Positions 22,613-34,596 of a DNA stretch of 64,000 bases are shown here, one piece after another; position 1 is the first letter of the stretch; each line of letters begins with the position of its first letter. Source of the DNA: Liolophura sinensis. Taxonomy: Eukaryota; Mollusca; Polyplacophora; Chitonida; Chitonidae. The position numbers were made by a program, and so were the translations under genes. Below the pieces are notes generated by a model. That model ran no database searches and was not told the DNA's origin. It worked only from the letters and a program-made list of their open reading frames with translations. Where the stretch lies: assembly GCF_032854445.1 (NCBI RefSeq), contig NC_088301.1, forward strand, positions 18,487,223 to 18,551,222, written 5' to 3'.

Positions 22613-24253
22613 CTAAAACACAAACCACAGGACTTGGTGGACAAGAACTAGTGCCTGTTTAATACATTAAGGGAATTAATACGTCAACCGATAAAACAAA
22701 ATGTAGTCAAATTCCCGAGGATCAGTCTGATTACTATAATTAGCTGCACAGTCTGTTTAGTTTATATACATGTATATAATCGTAAAGAAAGAGAGTTACC
22801 CGGAAGTACATGTAGAAGTAGTAGATTTCATTTGTGTTGGAATGACATGCGTCTATTTCATACAGTGATCATTGTATGGCTGAGGAAAGCGCTGATCTAT
22901 ACAAAAAAAAAAAAAACTTCAGCATTTAACGTCAACATTTCTCATTTCAATTTCCTTAAAGTTGGAATGTTTGCATTGATCCACTACGCTGTACGAAAAA
23001 ATGGTGAGCATATTTATAATGTCCGTGATCAGGAATTGTTCTATGACTAGCCGTGTACGAGCATTTTTGTCCGTATGTCTGTTTGTTTTATTTATCTGAG
23101 TCACTCGTATTCTTTTTAATAGATTTTCTTGAAACTTGACAGGTTTATTAGGGACAATATGTCCAGGAGAGCGAGATTTTTGGTTTAGTTTACTCGAGTG
23201 TGGCTATGTAAAAAGATAGTTTTGACCTAAATAAACACAGATTTTGTCAACGTAGCTTTTCCTAAACTTGTGAACAGATTTTCATGACACAGCGCCAGAT
23301 GTGTTCCGGTAATATGAAGTTAAGCATGAGGGTTTTTGGGTTGCATTGCGTAACATATATTTTTTTTAAATATGGCAGTTTGAGGATATAATGTGAACTC
23401 TGCAATGTCAAGGGATTGAGTTCTGACTCATTCTGAGTGATTTGAAATCAACGGCATAAGATTGTGAAATTTTCGGCGAAATGCTTTACCAACAATATGT
23501 TTTCCTCTATACTTGTTTACGTGGCATCTACTGTGATTTTCAATGCGACATAAACCTGTGGGAAATCAACGCTCTTGTCAGGTATCGGACAATTCACCTG
23601 ACTTAGAAGATACATGAAACGCTTTGGTTCTATTTCTTAATGTGCACATTATCATGTGTAATAACATATATCATGTGTAATAAAATATAACAGTGCGAAC
23701 AAAGTTTTCAACTCTCACTTTGAAGGGCGCCGGGGGAGAGGGGTCAAAATGGCTTCAAAGTACAGTTTTCTTATTGCGAATGGGGGCGGGAGATTGGTAA
23801 ACAAGCCCAGTGCTGGCGGATGTAGGGGCGCGGAGGGGCGCTAAACTGGCCAGAAGAAGCCATGCAGTATTTGTGTACATGTCACCTTGCCCACACTGTA
23901 GCGACACGGTTCATCGGGCTCGGGGCACATCGGGGTGTTCACTGAGTTCCGAGCAAGATCTACGATGACATAATTCCTGGAAAAATCTGACGGAAAATTT
24001 GCATAATATAGAGGGATAATTAACAGATATAAAATGACCCCAAAATTTTCCGGTCATATTGTTTTTATTTGGCATAAAAACATTATTTTTGTTTTATAGC
24101 CCCTTTTCATGCGCCCTTAAAGCCGCAAAATCAGCGAGAGCTAGATTCGAGATCGTAACCTCACAGGCCATTGATTTTTGACTTTCTGAAAGAAAAGCCG
24201 TAACGCCTGCCTACCAGGTCTGGTTCTTTTGGGAGGCTTAAAAGTTAGCTTAC
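22613..24253 (-). other. Intron inside the lectin domain of gene B
   Basis: AT-rich with a poly-A/T run near 22905. No exon or known repeat was recognised. Confidence 0.5.
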
Positions 24254-24487
24254 ACTCTCCGCCACACGTCCTGTTATATATCCTGAACCTGTAGATGTTG
24301 TACTGCTCATCCAGTGTCACCGTCCAAAACGCGAGTTTTGGATTGCTTCTGGTGTGAGTACATGTATACGGTGTGTTGTATAAGTCATGTCCAGTCCTAC
24401 CATCAACGGCGAGTCTGGAGACAAAGCTGAACCCTCTTTCGCTATAATCCGAAGACTGTGTCGTGCTTTGTGCTAATGCCACATTTC
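24254..24487 (-). CDS. Receptor gene B, F5/8 type C lectin exon, first half
   Basis: Minus strand, 234 nt, acceptor GATGACAG, donor GTAAGC, phase 1-1. The G from the signal exon completes a glycine, then NVALAQSTTQSSDYSERGFS, SRLAVDGRTG, YTCTHTRSN, AFWTVTLDEQYNIYRFRIYN and RTCGGE. The NVAL-TQSS-Y...AVDG...CTHT...FWTV-L...Y-I...IYNR pattern is the classic start of an FTP-type F5/8C lectin domain. It directly follows the predicted signal peptide, so the lectin is the outermost domain. Confidence 0.88.
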
Positions 24488-25583
24488 CTGTCATCGAAAG
24501 CACAATAACACATCCAGTATGACGTTAAATCTTATTGTTAAATGAGTATAGTTGGTAAAGTTTCAGAAATGATGGCAAAATGTTTTTCCATGTTAATTTT
24601 CAAAACGTTTAAAACTGATTGTATACAAATACAGCAAACGACATGTCCTTCGGTTATTAATGCTAAGAACTTGCCTTAGAAATGAAGAACAAATATAAAC
24701 TAGATTTCACTTCGGATTAAATCCTCACCGATGTATATCTTACAAAAGCGGGGGTCAAATTTGAGGAAAAACGAAATTGTCGCATCTTGCCAAGCGATTC
24801 ACAAACCTACTGTCATTACGCCTAAGTAGATTACGCCTAAGGCTAAGTAGACGGATCTGGAAAGGTCAAGGTCATTTGTCTTCAGCCAGAACGACGGTTT
24901 GCACCACAGCGCCGGCAAATTGTCTTTTTGTGAAGGGTTCATAATTGGCAAAGATTTGTAGTACAAGTAGTACTACTAACATGTTTTTTTTTGTGCTTCA
25001 TCAGCTTTGATCAGTGATTCCAACAGCTGACATGTGTTTCCGCATCATGCAGCACGTGCTCAATACAGGTGCGCATATAACAGCTAAAAGCACTTGTATT
25101 CATTTCTGGATAATGAGCTTAAACCATGAGATGTTATAATGGATAATTTTACAAATACACTATATAAATTCTTTACTAACAATCACCTAATTTATCTCAA
25201 CAAAGCTTACGATTTTTAAAATAAATGTATAGTAGTAACGCTTTAATAGGAATAAATTAACAAAAGGATGCTGCGATCGGCCAATGCTACAGGTAGAATT
25301 ACATGTTTTGACATCTTTAAAATTCAAACTCACACACTGTTGAGAGTGTTTCTAACACAATTTATATTCTTGGGCACGACGTGAACCATCAATCATATAA
25401 ATATGTTATCATATAACATATAATTTTGCCTTTGTAAAATATTGTGCCAAATGTAAATATACGAATTCCTTGCCTTTACCTTTTGTTTGTTTAATAGATA
25501 TATAAAAACATTGCCAAGTAAGTAAGTATACTAATGGTCACATATCTTATTTACAACTATGTTTATGGAAACGTGTCCCTTAC

Positions 25584-25687
25584 GTCTAGAGCAAGTAGGA
25601 CCATCCCAGCCAGGAGTACAGTTTCCGGAACATAATCCAGTTGTGTCATTACACTGACTCAAACAGTTCCAGCACAGCTTCCAAAAA
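25584..25687 (-). pseudogene. Small EGF-like exon of gene B, out of frame
   Basis: Minus strand, acceptor TGAATTTAG, donor GTAAGG. Reads LCWNCLSQCNDTTG, LCSGNCTPGWDG, PTCSR, a short EGF-like module. Its counterparts in genes C and D keep 14 nt between acceptor and the first TGC. This one keeps 13, so it is 104 rather than 105 nt and cannot join the phase-1 signal exon in frame. The signal exon joins the lectin exon at 24487 in frame without it, so the module is probably skipped in gene B. The coding letters themselves are intact. Confidence 0.6.
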
Positions 25688-26435
25688 CTAAATTCAGAGA
25701 CAGACAGAATCAAATTTAGCATACAGAGACGCCTTGACAGCTCTTGATCGTTTGTACATTATACGTGTAGTTTAAATGTTTTAATTTGATGTTAAGTCTT
25801 TGGAAAATAGTCATGGGACTCTTTACACATGGAAAAATTATCCAGGTTTTTAACTTCAAGGAATATAAAGAAAATAAAAACAAGCAGAAAAATGCATTAA
25901 AAAAGGCCAGAAATTTGTAAGATATGTTCAAATATCCCATAAAGTCAAATACATGTATAACACGTAAAAGGAAAATAATTTTTGTTGCTGCTATTTGTGG
26001 AAAAATGTTACAAAGTTAGAAATGCATACTTTATATTTACGGTAAATAATTAGCCTAAAGTATGCCGTTAAATGCAAGGATAATTCTTTTTGCGTCTATT
26101 GTTGATATTTGAACAAGTTTTGCCTTACAAACTATACCGTGAATATATGACAGTGTCTTTAATAGACATCTAATATGAAACTAAACCGATAAACAGGTAC
26201 CCCATTTTTCAGTGTAATGGAATATGTGTTAGCTGAAGTAAATAACGTTCAGCTAACATTGGAAGAATACTGTATATAATCTGTATAGATTTACAATAGT
26301 ATATTTAAACATACATAACATATAACTTGACAATATATGAAGAAATGTTAAAAAAACCTTTTTTCTGTGGTTCAAATTTATCCCCTCCATTACCTCACCT
26401 AGTTAAGCTATAAAAACAAAGGTTTGCATCTATAG

Positions 26436-26515
26436 GAATCGAACTCGTAATGCTACTGGTGGACAACTGTTTCAAGGCAATGCGTGTTATCACTGACCAA
26501 TACGGACAATCCAAG
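26436..26515 (-). repeat. tRNA-like relic
   Basis: The minus strand carries a box-A-like TATTGGTCAGTGATAA and, about 45 bases on, a canonical box B GAGTTCGATTCC. The acceptor stem does not pair, so it is not a working tRNA. Probably the head of an old SINE. Confidence 0.35.
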
Positions 26516-26844
26516 CGAGGAAAAGCGATGAAGCGATGAAATATTATGTTGAATATAGAGTTCATGTGAACTTCCAAGTTATTTCATTTTATCCAATTTA
26601 TAAAAATATGACCCTGTGAACCATCAGGATACATTTTTATAGCTTGCTACTGTCTATCTAGACACCAGATATGTGGAAATGGTTTTGGTTCACCTAATCA
26701 TAATTTTTATTAACAAGGGAGTTCCTCGAGAAAACGTTATAAAATAGCAAAATCTGTTTTTGACCATACTTCTGCCTTTTTGATAAAACTAAACGTAAAG
26801 GCTGCACCGAAGTGGGATGATTTCCTATCTAGCTCCAAAGGGTC

Positions 26845-27070
26845 CATTGAGTACTTTAGTTTGATCTTAGGCAGTAAACGTTGACCTTATATAGCCGGCT
26901 GCACAGTTCGTCAAACACATACGCCGTCCCAGATAAGACACAATAGCCGACTCAGGGTAGAGGTTGTGGGACAAATTCTCTCCTAAAGAAATCACTGGAC
27001 CCTTTAAACTCAATGTGTGTCATCTCTGTAGACGTATACATATTACTTATACATGTATACTCTACAACAC
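26845..27070. repeat. Duplicated intron block, partner at 1300-1640
   Basis: Shares GTTGACCTTATATAGCCGGC/GTTGACGTCAACATAGCCGA, TGCACAGTTCGTCAAAC and CACTGGACC in order with the gene C first intron. Confidence 0.55.
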
Positions 27071-27874
27071 ATCCTGTAAACACTTTAGTACAAGAAATGA
27101 GTACATCCACACAAATTATTTCATACTGGTTACAAGTATCTACTGTAGATTTATGTGCACTCATTTTATCTGAAACTTTACAACGCATTGGTGTGTACAT
27201 GATTGTTACAGCTGCCCATGAAACATGAGGCGACGTTGTATTGGATGAATAGCTCTTACTACAGTTTGATTATTTACATATGGCATTATAATGCAAGATA
27301 ACTTGTACTTTTGTACGCAACTCAGTTCTAAATTAGTCTTCATGGTTGATTATCACAACTGCTGTTTTCAGACATGTTAATCAATTCCTAGTTCCGTTCA
27401 TGAATACATTATTACCTATATGGAGGCCATGCACTATATTATAGTTATATTCTATATGTAGTCTGAGATTCAGTTATAAATCAACTTGAATAGGATTACA
27501 TTAACAGGTCTGCAAACAGGTCTTCTGACACCAGAAGACACCATGCTGTCACATTATAAACTACATGCATTTTAAAAGGTTATCACGATCCGATACGAAG
27601 TAAGGGTGTAGCTGTTGTCTCTGTAAGCAAGCACTAGCGTTAGTAAGTGGAAAGTCAGCGGCGCTCATAAGCCTTAAATGAGGCCAACGAGATCAGAGAG
27701 ACAAAGTTACATTTCAATTTTTACATGTCAAGAGAATGGTTGTGCTGGTTTTAAATGTTAACGAAACCTTCCTTAGCTTAGGAACAGGCCTTACACAAGA
27801 AACTTGCCTGGTGTGTGTTTTCCATGATAAAAAGACGTTGAACGAATACGTTTTCCCTGAAGTAGAATATTTAC

Positions 27875-27935
27875 CAAATGTTATTCCCATTACAAAGAGA
27901 AGCACTCCACCGATCTGTTTCCTGTGATCGTCCAT
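27875..27935 (-). CDS. Receptor gene B, start and signal-peptide exon
   Basis: Minus strand. ATG is the complement of 27933-27935; the exon reads MDDHRKQIGGVLLFVMGITF and leaves one G, donor GTAAAT. 61 nt, phase 1, same as 2737-2797 and 32068-32128. With exons 24254-24487, 22406-22612, 19975-20124, 14851-15000, 14411-14560, 13386-13535, 9027-9129 and 8605-8806 it gives 1407 nt, 468 aa and a stop, all in phase. An in-frame ATG lies nowhere nearer. Confidence 0.8.
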
Positions 27936-29169
27936 GTCTAAAGGCAATCTCTGTACACTTCTAAGAGCAGTTCACTTCACAGAACTTTCTAATTGTATAC
28001 TGATGTAATTTGCCAGACAGAAGGGATTGTTATTAGATACGAAGTCTTTCTAGAAACTAAATCTTTGCAGGTGGAACTTCTTCCCACATCTACTGAACAT
28101 GTCCCCCCAGGGGTCTGACTGTTTCTCATAACTACAAGCCACGTATGGACTGAGTCCCTGTATGTGTCTTTTAACCTGCATTTGTTGTATGTCATTCTAT
28201 ACTTCGTCTCTGCCCCAACCAGTCTAGACGACCCTGTTATGTGAGGGCTCTGCACTGGTGTTTTCCTTCAACTAACTACTGTGTTACCAAACATTAGATT
28301 CAATGAAACAAATACCTTTTGCTTTGTATAGACAGTGTAGGCCTATAGTGGACACATTAAGTCTTCATGTCAGCAAGGCGCATACGGATCACGTATACGC
28401 TTACCTGTTCACTGATGGAAAACCTACATAGTTTATTGTTAGGAAACAGTAGGGGCCTACGTCGACCCGATGGTTTGACACCCAAGACATGAATCTAAAG
28501 TCTGTTTCATTCTTCTCAGCTTAGTCTTCAGAAATACAGATCTGTACTCTTCTATTCACTCAGCCGGAACTTGGTTTTTCGAGTGTACTGTCATCGATAT
28601 GTCAAAAATGTATGTTACAAAATAAGATTTCTTTATTCGTGTAGTGATTATGACCTCATATTACCTAGTTATTTGTTATCAGTGTACCCGTCGCCTTGAA
28701 AGCAAACCAAAGTTTGCTAACCTCAATTTTAGAATCATTTAATTCGGCCGCACTCGTCATTGTTCGCAGAAAGATGATCTCGTGGCACGTTTGAATTGAA
28801 AGCATAGAAACTTCACTATTGAAAGGTCGATGGAGAATTCGTTTGGGAGTTTTGAAATTATGTTTGGTTTTAACAGCCGAGTTGTTAAATTATAAGATGA
28901 TCTTAATTTTCAGAACAGGTCATTCAAAAATGGAGGTTTGAGAAATTCGTATCCTGTCCAAGGCAATGCGTTCGTTATAGCTGTGTAAATTGCGAACTCA
29001 TGTTCTCTGTTATTCCTCCATAAAAAGGTCATTTGAATTAAGAATTACTGAATTACTTTTCTGAGGATAGTATAATAAAAAAATAAAAAATTATCGTAAT
29101 AAAAAATTGATTACATGAACCAAAATCACTTCGTCATATTCAATGTCTAGTTAAGGCGTTGTCAGCTAT
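27936..29169. other. Upstream region of gene B
   Basis: Presumed promoter side. 27960-28100 and the ACGTATACGCTTACCTGTTC stretch at 28393 have counterparts upstream of genes C and A, and GAAAACCTACATAGTTTATT (28425) recurs near 32330 and 42362. Beyond 28.6 kb the sequence is plain and AT-rich. Confidence 0.45.
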
Positions 29170-30045
29170 TATGCCGAAGTATCATATTGTTTCACGTTAT
29201 TATATTGTTAAAAATCCCCCAAACATGCAAACAATTAGGAAGTTGATGACATGCATGGTATGGCAGTAAAACACGATTGCATTTATGTTCTCGGAGTTGT
29301 TTAGTGCCCAACAAGGCAGTGTGGTATGAGCAAAATCGGAGAAGCAAAATGCAAAGAACTAACTTTTCGTATGGAAAACATGGTTCACCTTACACGGTAG
29401 ATTTAGTTGGGGAGTTTTATTTTAGAATTGTAGTCTAGTTCGTTATATTGTAATCTGTTATAACAAAGTATCGTGTTGTATCACGTAATCATATTTTTAT
29501 AAATTCCCCAACAATGAAAACAATTCGAAAGTTGGTGACATGCAAGGTATCACACTAATACAAGGTTGTATTTATGTTCTCGGAGTTGTTTTAGGGCCCA
29601 GCAAGACAATGTGCCATAAACCAAATTGGAGTAGTAAAATGCAAAGAACTAACTTTGCGTATGGAATACATAATTGGCCTTACGCTGTAGATTTAATCAG
29701 GGAGAATTTTAGTTAGTCTAGTAAGGAAGTAGCAAGCTATTATAACAAAGTATCATGTTGTTTCACGAAATCAGATTTTTATCAATCCCAAAAAATGAAA
29801 ACAATTTGGAGGTTCAGTGGGACTTTACACTCTGACACTGTTGTCCGCACTGGTACAGTGGTAACATGCATTTTTACCCGGTACTGGTAATGACATTCAG
29901 TGTACGACAATAAAACACGATTGTATTTGTGAGTTGTTTTAGTGCTCAACAAGGCTGTGTGCCATGAACCAAATTGGAGTAACAAAATGCAAAGAACTAC
30001 GAAGAAGGTACAATGAACGTATAGAAAACATGATTGACCTTATAC
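29170..30045. repeat. 290-bp satellite, three copies
   Basis: GCAAAGAACT recurs at 29351, 29641 and 29989, each preceded by TTATGTTCTCGGAGTTGTTT-like sequence and AGTATC-TGTTG-TCACG. The first two copies are 290 bp apart. The third is 348 bp on, because it carries an insertion of about 58 bp (29815-29880). No coding potential is apparent. Confidence 0.85.
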
Positions 30046-30160
30046 ATTTATTTGATTGATGTTTTATGCCGTGTTTCACTCATACAACAGCGGTCAGCAT
30101 TCTGGTGCGAGGAAAGCAGGCCGAGTGCAGTGGAAATCCACGACTTTCCGCAGGTTGCTG
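30045..30160 (-). repeat. SINE-1 3' fragment
   Basis: Minus strand: TTGATTGATGTTTTATGCCG, then AACAGCGGTCAGCATT and the CCACGACTTTCCGCAGGTTGC body. The tRNA-like head is absent. It abuts the 290-bp satellite. Confidence 0.75.
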
Positions 30161-30889
30161 AAAAACACGGTAGAATGGCTGTAGTCATTAGTTTGTTGAT
30201 GTCTAGGTTCTTGTATAGTTTTTCTGTGTTACCAGTGTCGAACATTGTCATTAAAGAATTGAAGACCCTTCCGTCAGATTTTGTTTCCGGTGGAAGAGCC
30301 CACTTAGTTGCCCAAGGTGTAATTATAAACAGGGTGTTTGACTGGGGATTAAATTTTCCGGACATCAATAGTGAAATCAAAGCATTCAAATTAAAACTTC
30401 TCTGTAGATTTTGCGATGATTTGCACAAAACCTAATAAAGATAATGTTTCTTTTTTTCTTCGGAGATGGAAATCTTCATTTAAATAAAACACTGTTCTAC
30501 ATGACTTATAATAGCGATTTTTTAAACTCTCTTCCCGAGTTTATAGGGAGCTTTTAATGGTTTGATCGGAACTTCGCCGAGAGTTGAATGTCAATCTGCA
30601 CAAACCAGCACACCAACTACTGTGACAACCTATTTTTTATGAATGCCAACATTGTTTAAAACGGGACGAGATATTGAGATATCTTTTCCTGAAGAAAAAA
30701 TATTTTACCCTAGTGATTTATTGTACATCGTTGTTTTGTGTTTTTTATCGGCTAGGGCTATACACGAAATGATTCCTGAGGATTGGCCAGACTGTAACGT
30801 CCAGACTGGAAAAAAACATGGTGTTTAATTAAATACTACTACATTGGCAAAATACAAAACATATGTGAACTCGTGGTCAGGTTTAATAC
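30161..30889. other. Region downstream of the gene A lectin exon
   Basis: Open frames on both strands overlap at 30034-30435, but neither shows a known motif. No EGF or second lectin exon of gene A was found. Confidence 0.4.
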
Positions 30890-31120
30890 ATTCCACACCA
30901 TTCCTGTTATATATCCTGAACCTGTAGATGTTGTACTGCGCATCCAGTGTCTCCGTCCAGAACGCAGGTTGTGGATTCCTTGTGGTCTGAGTACATGTAT
31001 TTGGTGTCGTAAAAAGGTGATCTCCAGTCCTACCATCAACGGCGAGTCTGGAGATGAAGCTGACCCCACCGTAGCTATAATCCGAAGACTGAGTCGCGCT
31101 TTGTACTAATGCCACATTTC
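30890..31120 (-). pseudogene. Gene A lectin exon, first half, splice acceptor lost
   Basis: Minus strand. Close to 24254-24487: NVALVQSATQSSDYSYGGVS, SRLAVDGRTG, NTCTQTTRNP, AFWTETLDAQYNIYRFRIYN, RNGVE. The frame is fully open, but GACAG before the exon has become GACAC, and the donor is a weak GTATTA. One codon and the RTCGGE cysteine are missing compared with gene B. No second-half lectin exon follows. Probably a dead exon that has not yet gathered stops. Alternative upstream acceptors cannot be excluded. Confidence 0.7.
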
Positions 31121-31767
31121 GTGTCATCACAAGCACATACATTTTAACAGCCACACTGGTTATAGAGGCATGCACAATCATATCTAGACACAACCATTAA
31201 AACGCATGTTTCTCTTAAACTACCTTTACCTTTCAAAGCGTATCGCATTTCGGCCGGAAAATCTATGGTAAAAATTTCCATTGTCTGATATCACACCATT
31301 ATTCGATATTTTTTTACGTCAGACAAATAATGGAAGGACAATTCTGTTTATTTGAAAATTTCAAAAGCTTAAAAGAAGCTTTGAGTAAGCAACTTGCTGG
31401 GATATTTCACTGGTTTGTACTTAGTTCTTATTGACTCCTCTCATAGAGATATATCATTCTGTACGTATATTGTTGATCTTGCTGATAGAAACATTGTTCC
31501 CACTTTATTCTCAATTTCTTTTCTATATATAGCTTAAAAACTGATAAATTTCATAAAGTCGCAAACTGGAATACCATGTGCAGCGGGTTAGAATCCCTTC
31601 TTATAGTAATTCCTAGAATAGTGATTTGAGGAGAATTGATGGTTTCACTTCCTTCAAAGAATAAAACATTTGATAACCACTATTCAAAACCTGCAGGAGC
31701 CTATCTCTATGCGATTGCATTTTCAGTGCATGCTAGCTTCTTCAGTTGTCATATGTGACAAAGTGGG

Positions 31768-31837
31768 CAGCCTGCGGCAGGTCATGTTTTTCTCCGGACT
31801 CTAGTGGGTTTCCATGCATAATGCTAGCGGCCGTCTC
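31768..31837 (+). repeat. SINE-1 fragment, diverged
   Basis: CAGCCTGCGGCAGGTCATG and CATAATGCTAGCGGCCGTC match the middle of SINE-1. Head and tail are missing. Confidence 0.5.
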
Positions 31838-32067
31838 TGTACGCAAGCACCAGTGTAAGTGGAACGCCAGTGGTACTCACAAGACTTAAATAAGGGTAAC
31901 CAGCTCAGAGAGACAGCCACATTCAATTCTTATCTGTCAACAGAATGGTTGTAATAGAAATCTTCTCTAACTAAGACACTGGGCTTACACACGAGGCTTG
32001 TCTGATTGGTATTTTCCATGATGAAAAATGTTGAGCAAATACGTTTTCCCTGATGTAGAATACTTAC

Positions 32068-32128
32068 CAAATGTCATTCCCATCAAAAAGAGAAACATCT
32101 CGTTGATCTGTCTCCTGTGATCCTTCAT
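32068..32128 (-). CDS. Receptor gene A, start and signal-peptide exon
   Basis: Minus strand. ATG opens MKDHRRQINEMFLFLMGMTF and one G, donor GTAAGT, 61 nt, phase 1. Homologous to the gene B and C start exons. The only downstream partner seen is the lectin exon at 30890-31120, whose acceptor is broken. Gene A is therefore likely truncated, though this exon looks sound. Confidence 0.6.
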
Positions 32129-32775
32129 GTTCAGTTCAAAGGTCAGTTTACATCACAGAAATGTTATTCTATCCTAACATTATCAGGGACATTTGTACTA
32201 ATTGCATACCTGGACATTATTCAACTCCCAAACTTCCACCTGCATTTATCGTACGTCATCATGGATGTATCGTTACCATGGTGCAACGCGTACGTGGATC
32301 ATGCATACGTTAATTTGTTCACTGTTTGGAAAGCCTAAATAGTTCATTGTTACATGCAGCAAAGAGTCTGCACCCACAATGCTTCGATGATCTGACACTC
32401 AGACGTGATGACCGTGTGTTGTGCGAATGTGACCCGTATTTTGACATGACTTTCTGGGTTACATGTAGCTACTACATGTGCGACAGGGGAATATTTAGTG
32501 TCTACCCGAGCTTTTGGGTGCAGCAGTAGTTCTGTAGCTAACAGTAGTTCTGTAGTTAACAGTAGTTCTGGAAATAACAGTAGTTCTGTAATAACAGTAG
32601 TTCTGTGACTAACAGTAGTTTTGTAACTAACAACACTGATGAATGGAGATGAATCTCATTCTGCTTAAAATGCAGCTTAAATTTGCCTAACGAGTCAGAC
32701 GGTCATATACAATTTCATGGCCGAATAGTTAGCGTGCTTGCCCAGAAGAATGACACATGAGCCTTCCCCGTAACA
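32129..32775. other. Upstream region of gene A
   Basis: 32290-32350 (ATGCATACGTTAATTTGTTC, GGAAAGCCTAAATAGTTCAT) corresponds to the upstream sequence of gene B. It includes an 18-bp tandem repeat and a short tRNA-like word, GGCCGAATAGTTAGCGTGC (32720). Confidence 0.45.
32524..32632. repeat. 18-bp tandem repeat, six copies
   Basis: Unit AGTAGTTCTGTAGCTAAC. Related single or double units occur at 42560 (GCAGTAATTCTGTAAGAAAC) and 50190, so the array grew from a dispersed element. Confidence 0.85.
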
Positions 32776-32853
32776 GAGGCTAGGAGCTGTATATTCATCG
32801 TATTGAATTAGATCAACGCTTTGGATATATGAACAGTTGCAATCCAAGCGCAA
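32776..32853 (-). pseudogene. Receptor tail relic, probably gene D
   Basis: Minus strand reads LRLDCNCSYIQSVDLIQYDE and YTAPSL, matching the distal part of the gene E tail (46375-46615). The upstream half of the tail exon and its acceptor were not found. It is the nearest tail-like piece downstream of the gene D EGF and lectin relics. Confidence 0.6.
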
Positions 32854-34596
32854 CGGAGATACATATTTTATTATCAACAACTTATAGTCTAGCATGGTAC
32901 ATGGTTTGCATACTAATTCCATGCAGTCCCCTAGAACACACCCAGCGTCTTTCCTACATCACTGAACACTGTTGACTGCTTCTCTTTGGATGATTCCGTT
33001 TGATTTTGATTTTCGTTCTTTATGAACTACCTCAGTCCTTTGGTAGTTTGTGTTGAACTTCATTTTCGTAATTGGCCTTGCGACTATTGACCTGGAGCGT
33101 CTCTATGATCGCATGACATCACTGTCACCAATAGACAAGGTTGATATTGATATAAGTGTGCGTGACTCTTGTTTAGACTTCACCGTTTAAGCACTCACGC
33201 GGACCTTGTATGACACACTTGATGTTAGCTAAAAGGTCCTGTCTTTAAAAACATATCAAATTTAATAGCACATACTGGCCACCGTGCCTTTGGTTGTTTA
33301 GCACAGGGGAAACCCACAACAACACGTGCGACTGAAAGGGAAGCTTTATTGATTGGAGGCTCCTGAGTGTCCGCTTCAATGTTGCACCGCACACTTGAAG
33401 TTCATGTAGGATACCATTCAGGCTACACATGCCTTAAAAACTAATTACGTAGAATTAATTAAGGATAGCTTGGTAAAACTGAAATGATGTTCTAAAGGGG
33501 AACGTCACGAACGTTTGTGCGAGATTCCCAATAGCCTGCCTGGCCTCTACCTACTTATTCTCTTCCAACAATTCATGTAAGCCAGTGCCGTACACCTCAA
33601 TTGCACTGGCTGAGAACACTCTCCATTCAAATAATTAGACACAAGTTTATGAATTTCTATATACGGAGATATATGTCGCTTTGGGACTCTTCATTCTAAA
33701 GCATTGCAAGTCCACCTTGCTTTTGCAGAGAAAGAATGTGTTGTGTCTGGTTGAAAATACCGTGTTTCCAGCTTTGTCAATGTAAGACAGCACTACAGAA
33801 AAAAACAGCACGATGGTACGCACCTCTAAGGGACCATCTGGTATAGTTGTCCAACAAATAGCTTTATATGCATCTAGCTTAAGGGTATTACCAAGTCTTA
33901 ATCATATCTTGAAGTTAAGTCAGGCGCATGTTAAAAATTTCTTCGAAAAACAAGACCCTGTTCCCAGGATTGCGAAGCTGTCCAAGACTTACGTTAGACA
34001 TGATCTTAAATTATGGTACTATTCCTCAACTTAGATTTGAACTTGAAATGTTTTGCTTTTCATTTTTCAATTTTCTAAAAAGTGTAAAACATGTCGAATA
34101 ATTAATAAAAATCGTAACGTACTGAACAGCTTCATGATCCTTGCATTATAGTCGGCCTCTTCCAGGCGAAGTTTCTACAGGGCGACTTGTCTTCCAGGCG
34201 ACGAGTCCACAAGGAGGTGTGTCTACCATGGATGCAGTATAACGCCATAATTGACATCGTGTATAGGCCAACACATTAGACGATATGCTCATAGATTTAA
34301 GTGACAGCGTGGTTAAAGGGATGATCAGGTTGAATGATTTTATCTCCCACTGAACAATCCAAATGAACAAACACCAGGTAGTCGAAGAGGAAAAAAAAGG
34401 CCGAGCGAAAGTCCTGTTTCATTCCATAAGGTAAACGTGGCAATGTAGTTGACCCCCCCCCCCCCCGAAAGGTGTAACATTGCTAAAACAGTTCTCACTA
34501 ATGCAAATTGGTATACAAAGATATACACATAGACTGAAATGGTCTATGGTAAAATATATATCGTGTAGAAAAGTAAAAATGTTTCCTCTATATATC
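32854..34596. other. Intergenic or intronic, no recognised gene
   Basis: No exon with motifs was found. A plus-strand frame at 33813-34034 is unrecognised. An uninterrupted run of 15 C lies at about 34451-34465. Confidence 0.4.

Larger units (their letters stand above)
24488..27874 (-). other. First intron region of gene B
   Basis: Holds the small EGF-like exon relic (25584-25687), a tRNA-like relic (26436-26515) and the block shared with gene C (26845-27070). A CACGACGTGAACCATCAATC piece at 25373-25400 may be a worn SINE-1 tail. The rest is AT-rich and plain. Confidence 0.5.

Noticed and set aside
26436-26515. tRNA gene
   Set aside because: Box A- and B-like words exist, but the acceptor stem does not pair. 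It was kept only as a relic.
30034-30435. Overlapping open frames of 133 and 126 codons on both strands
   Set aside because: Neither shows a recognisable domain, splice context or paralogue. The plus-strand one begins inside a SINE fragment.
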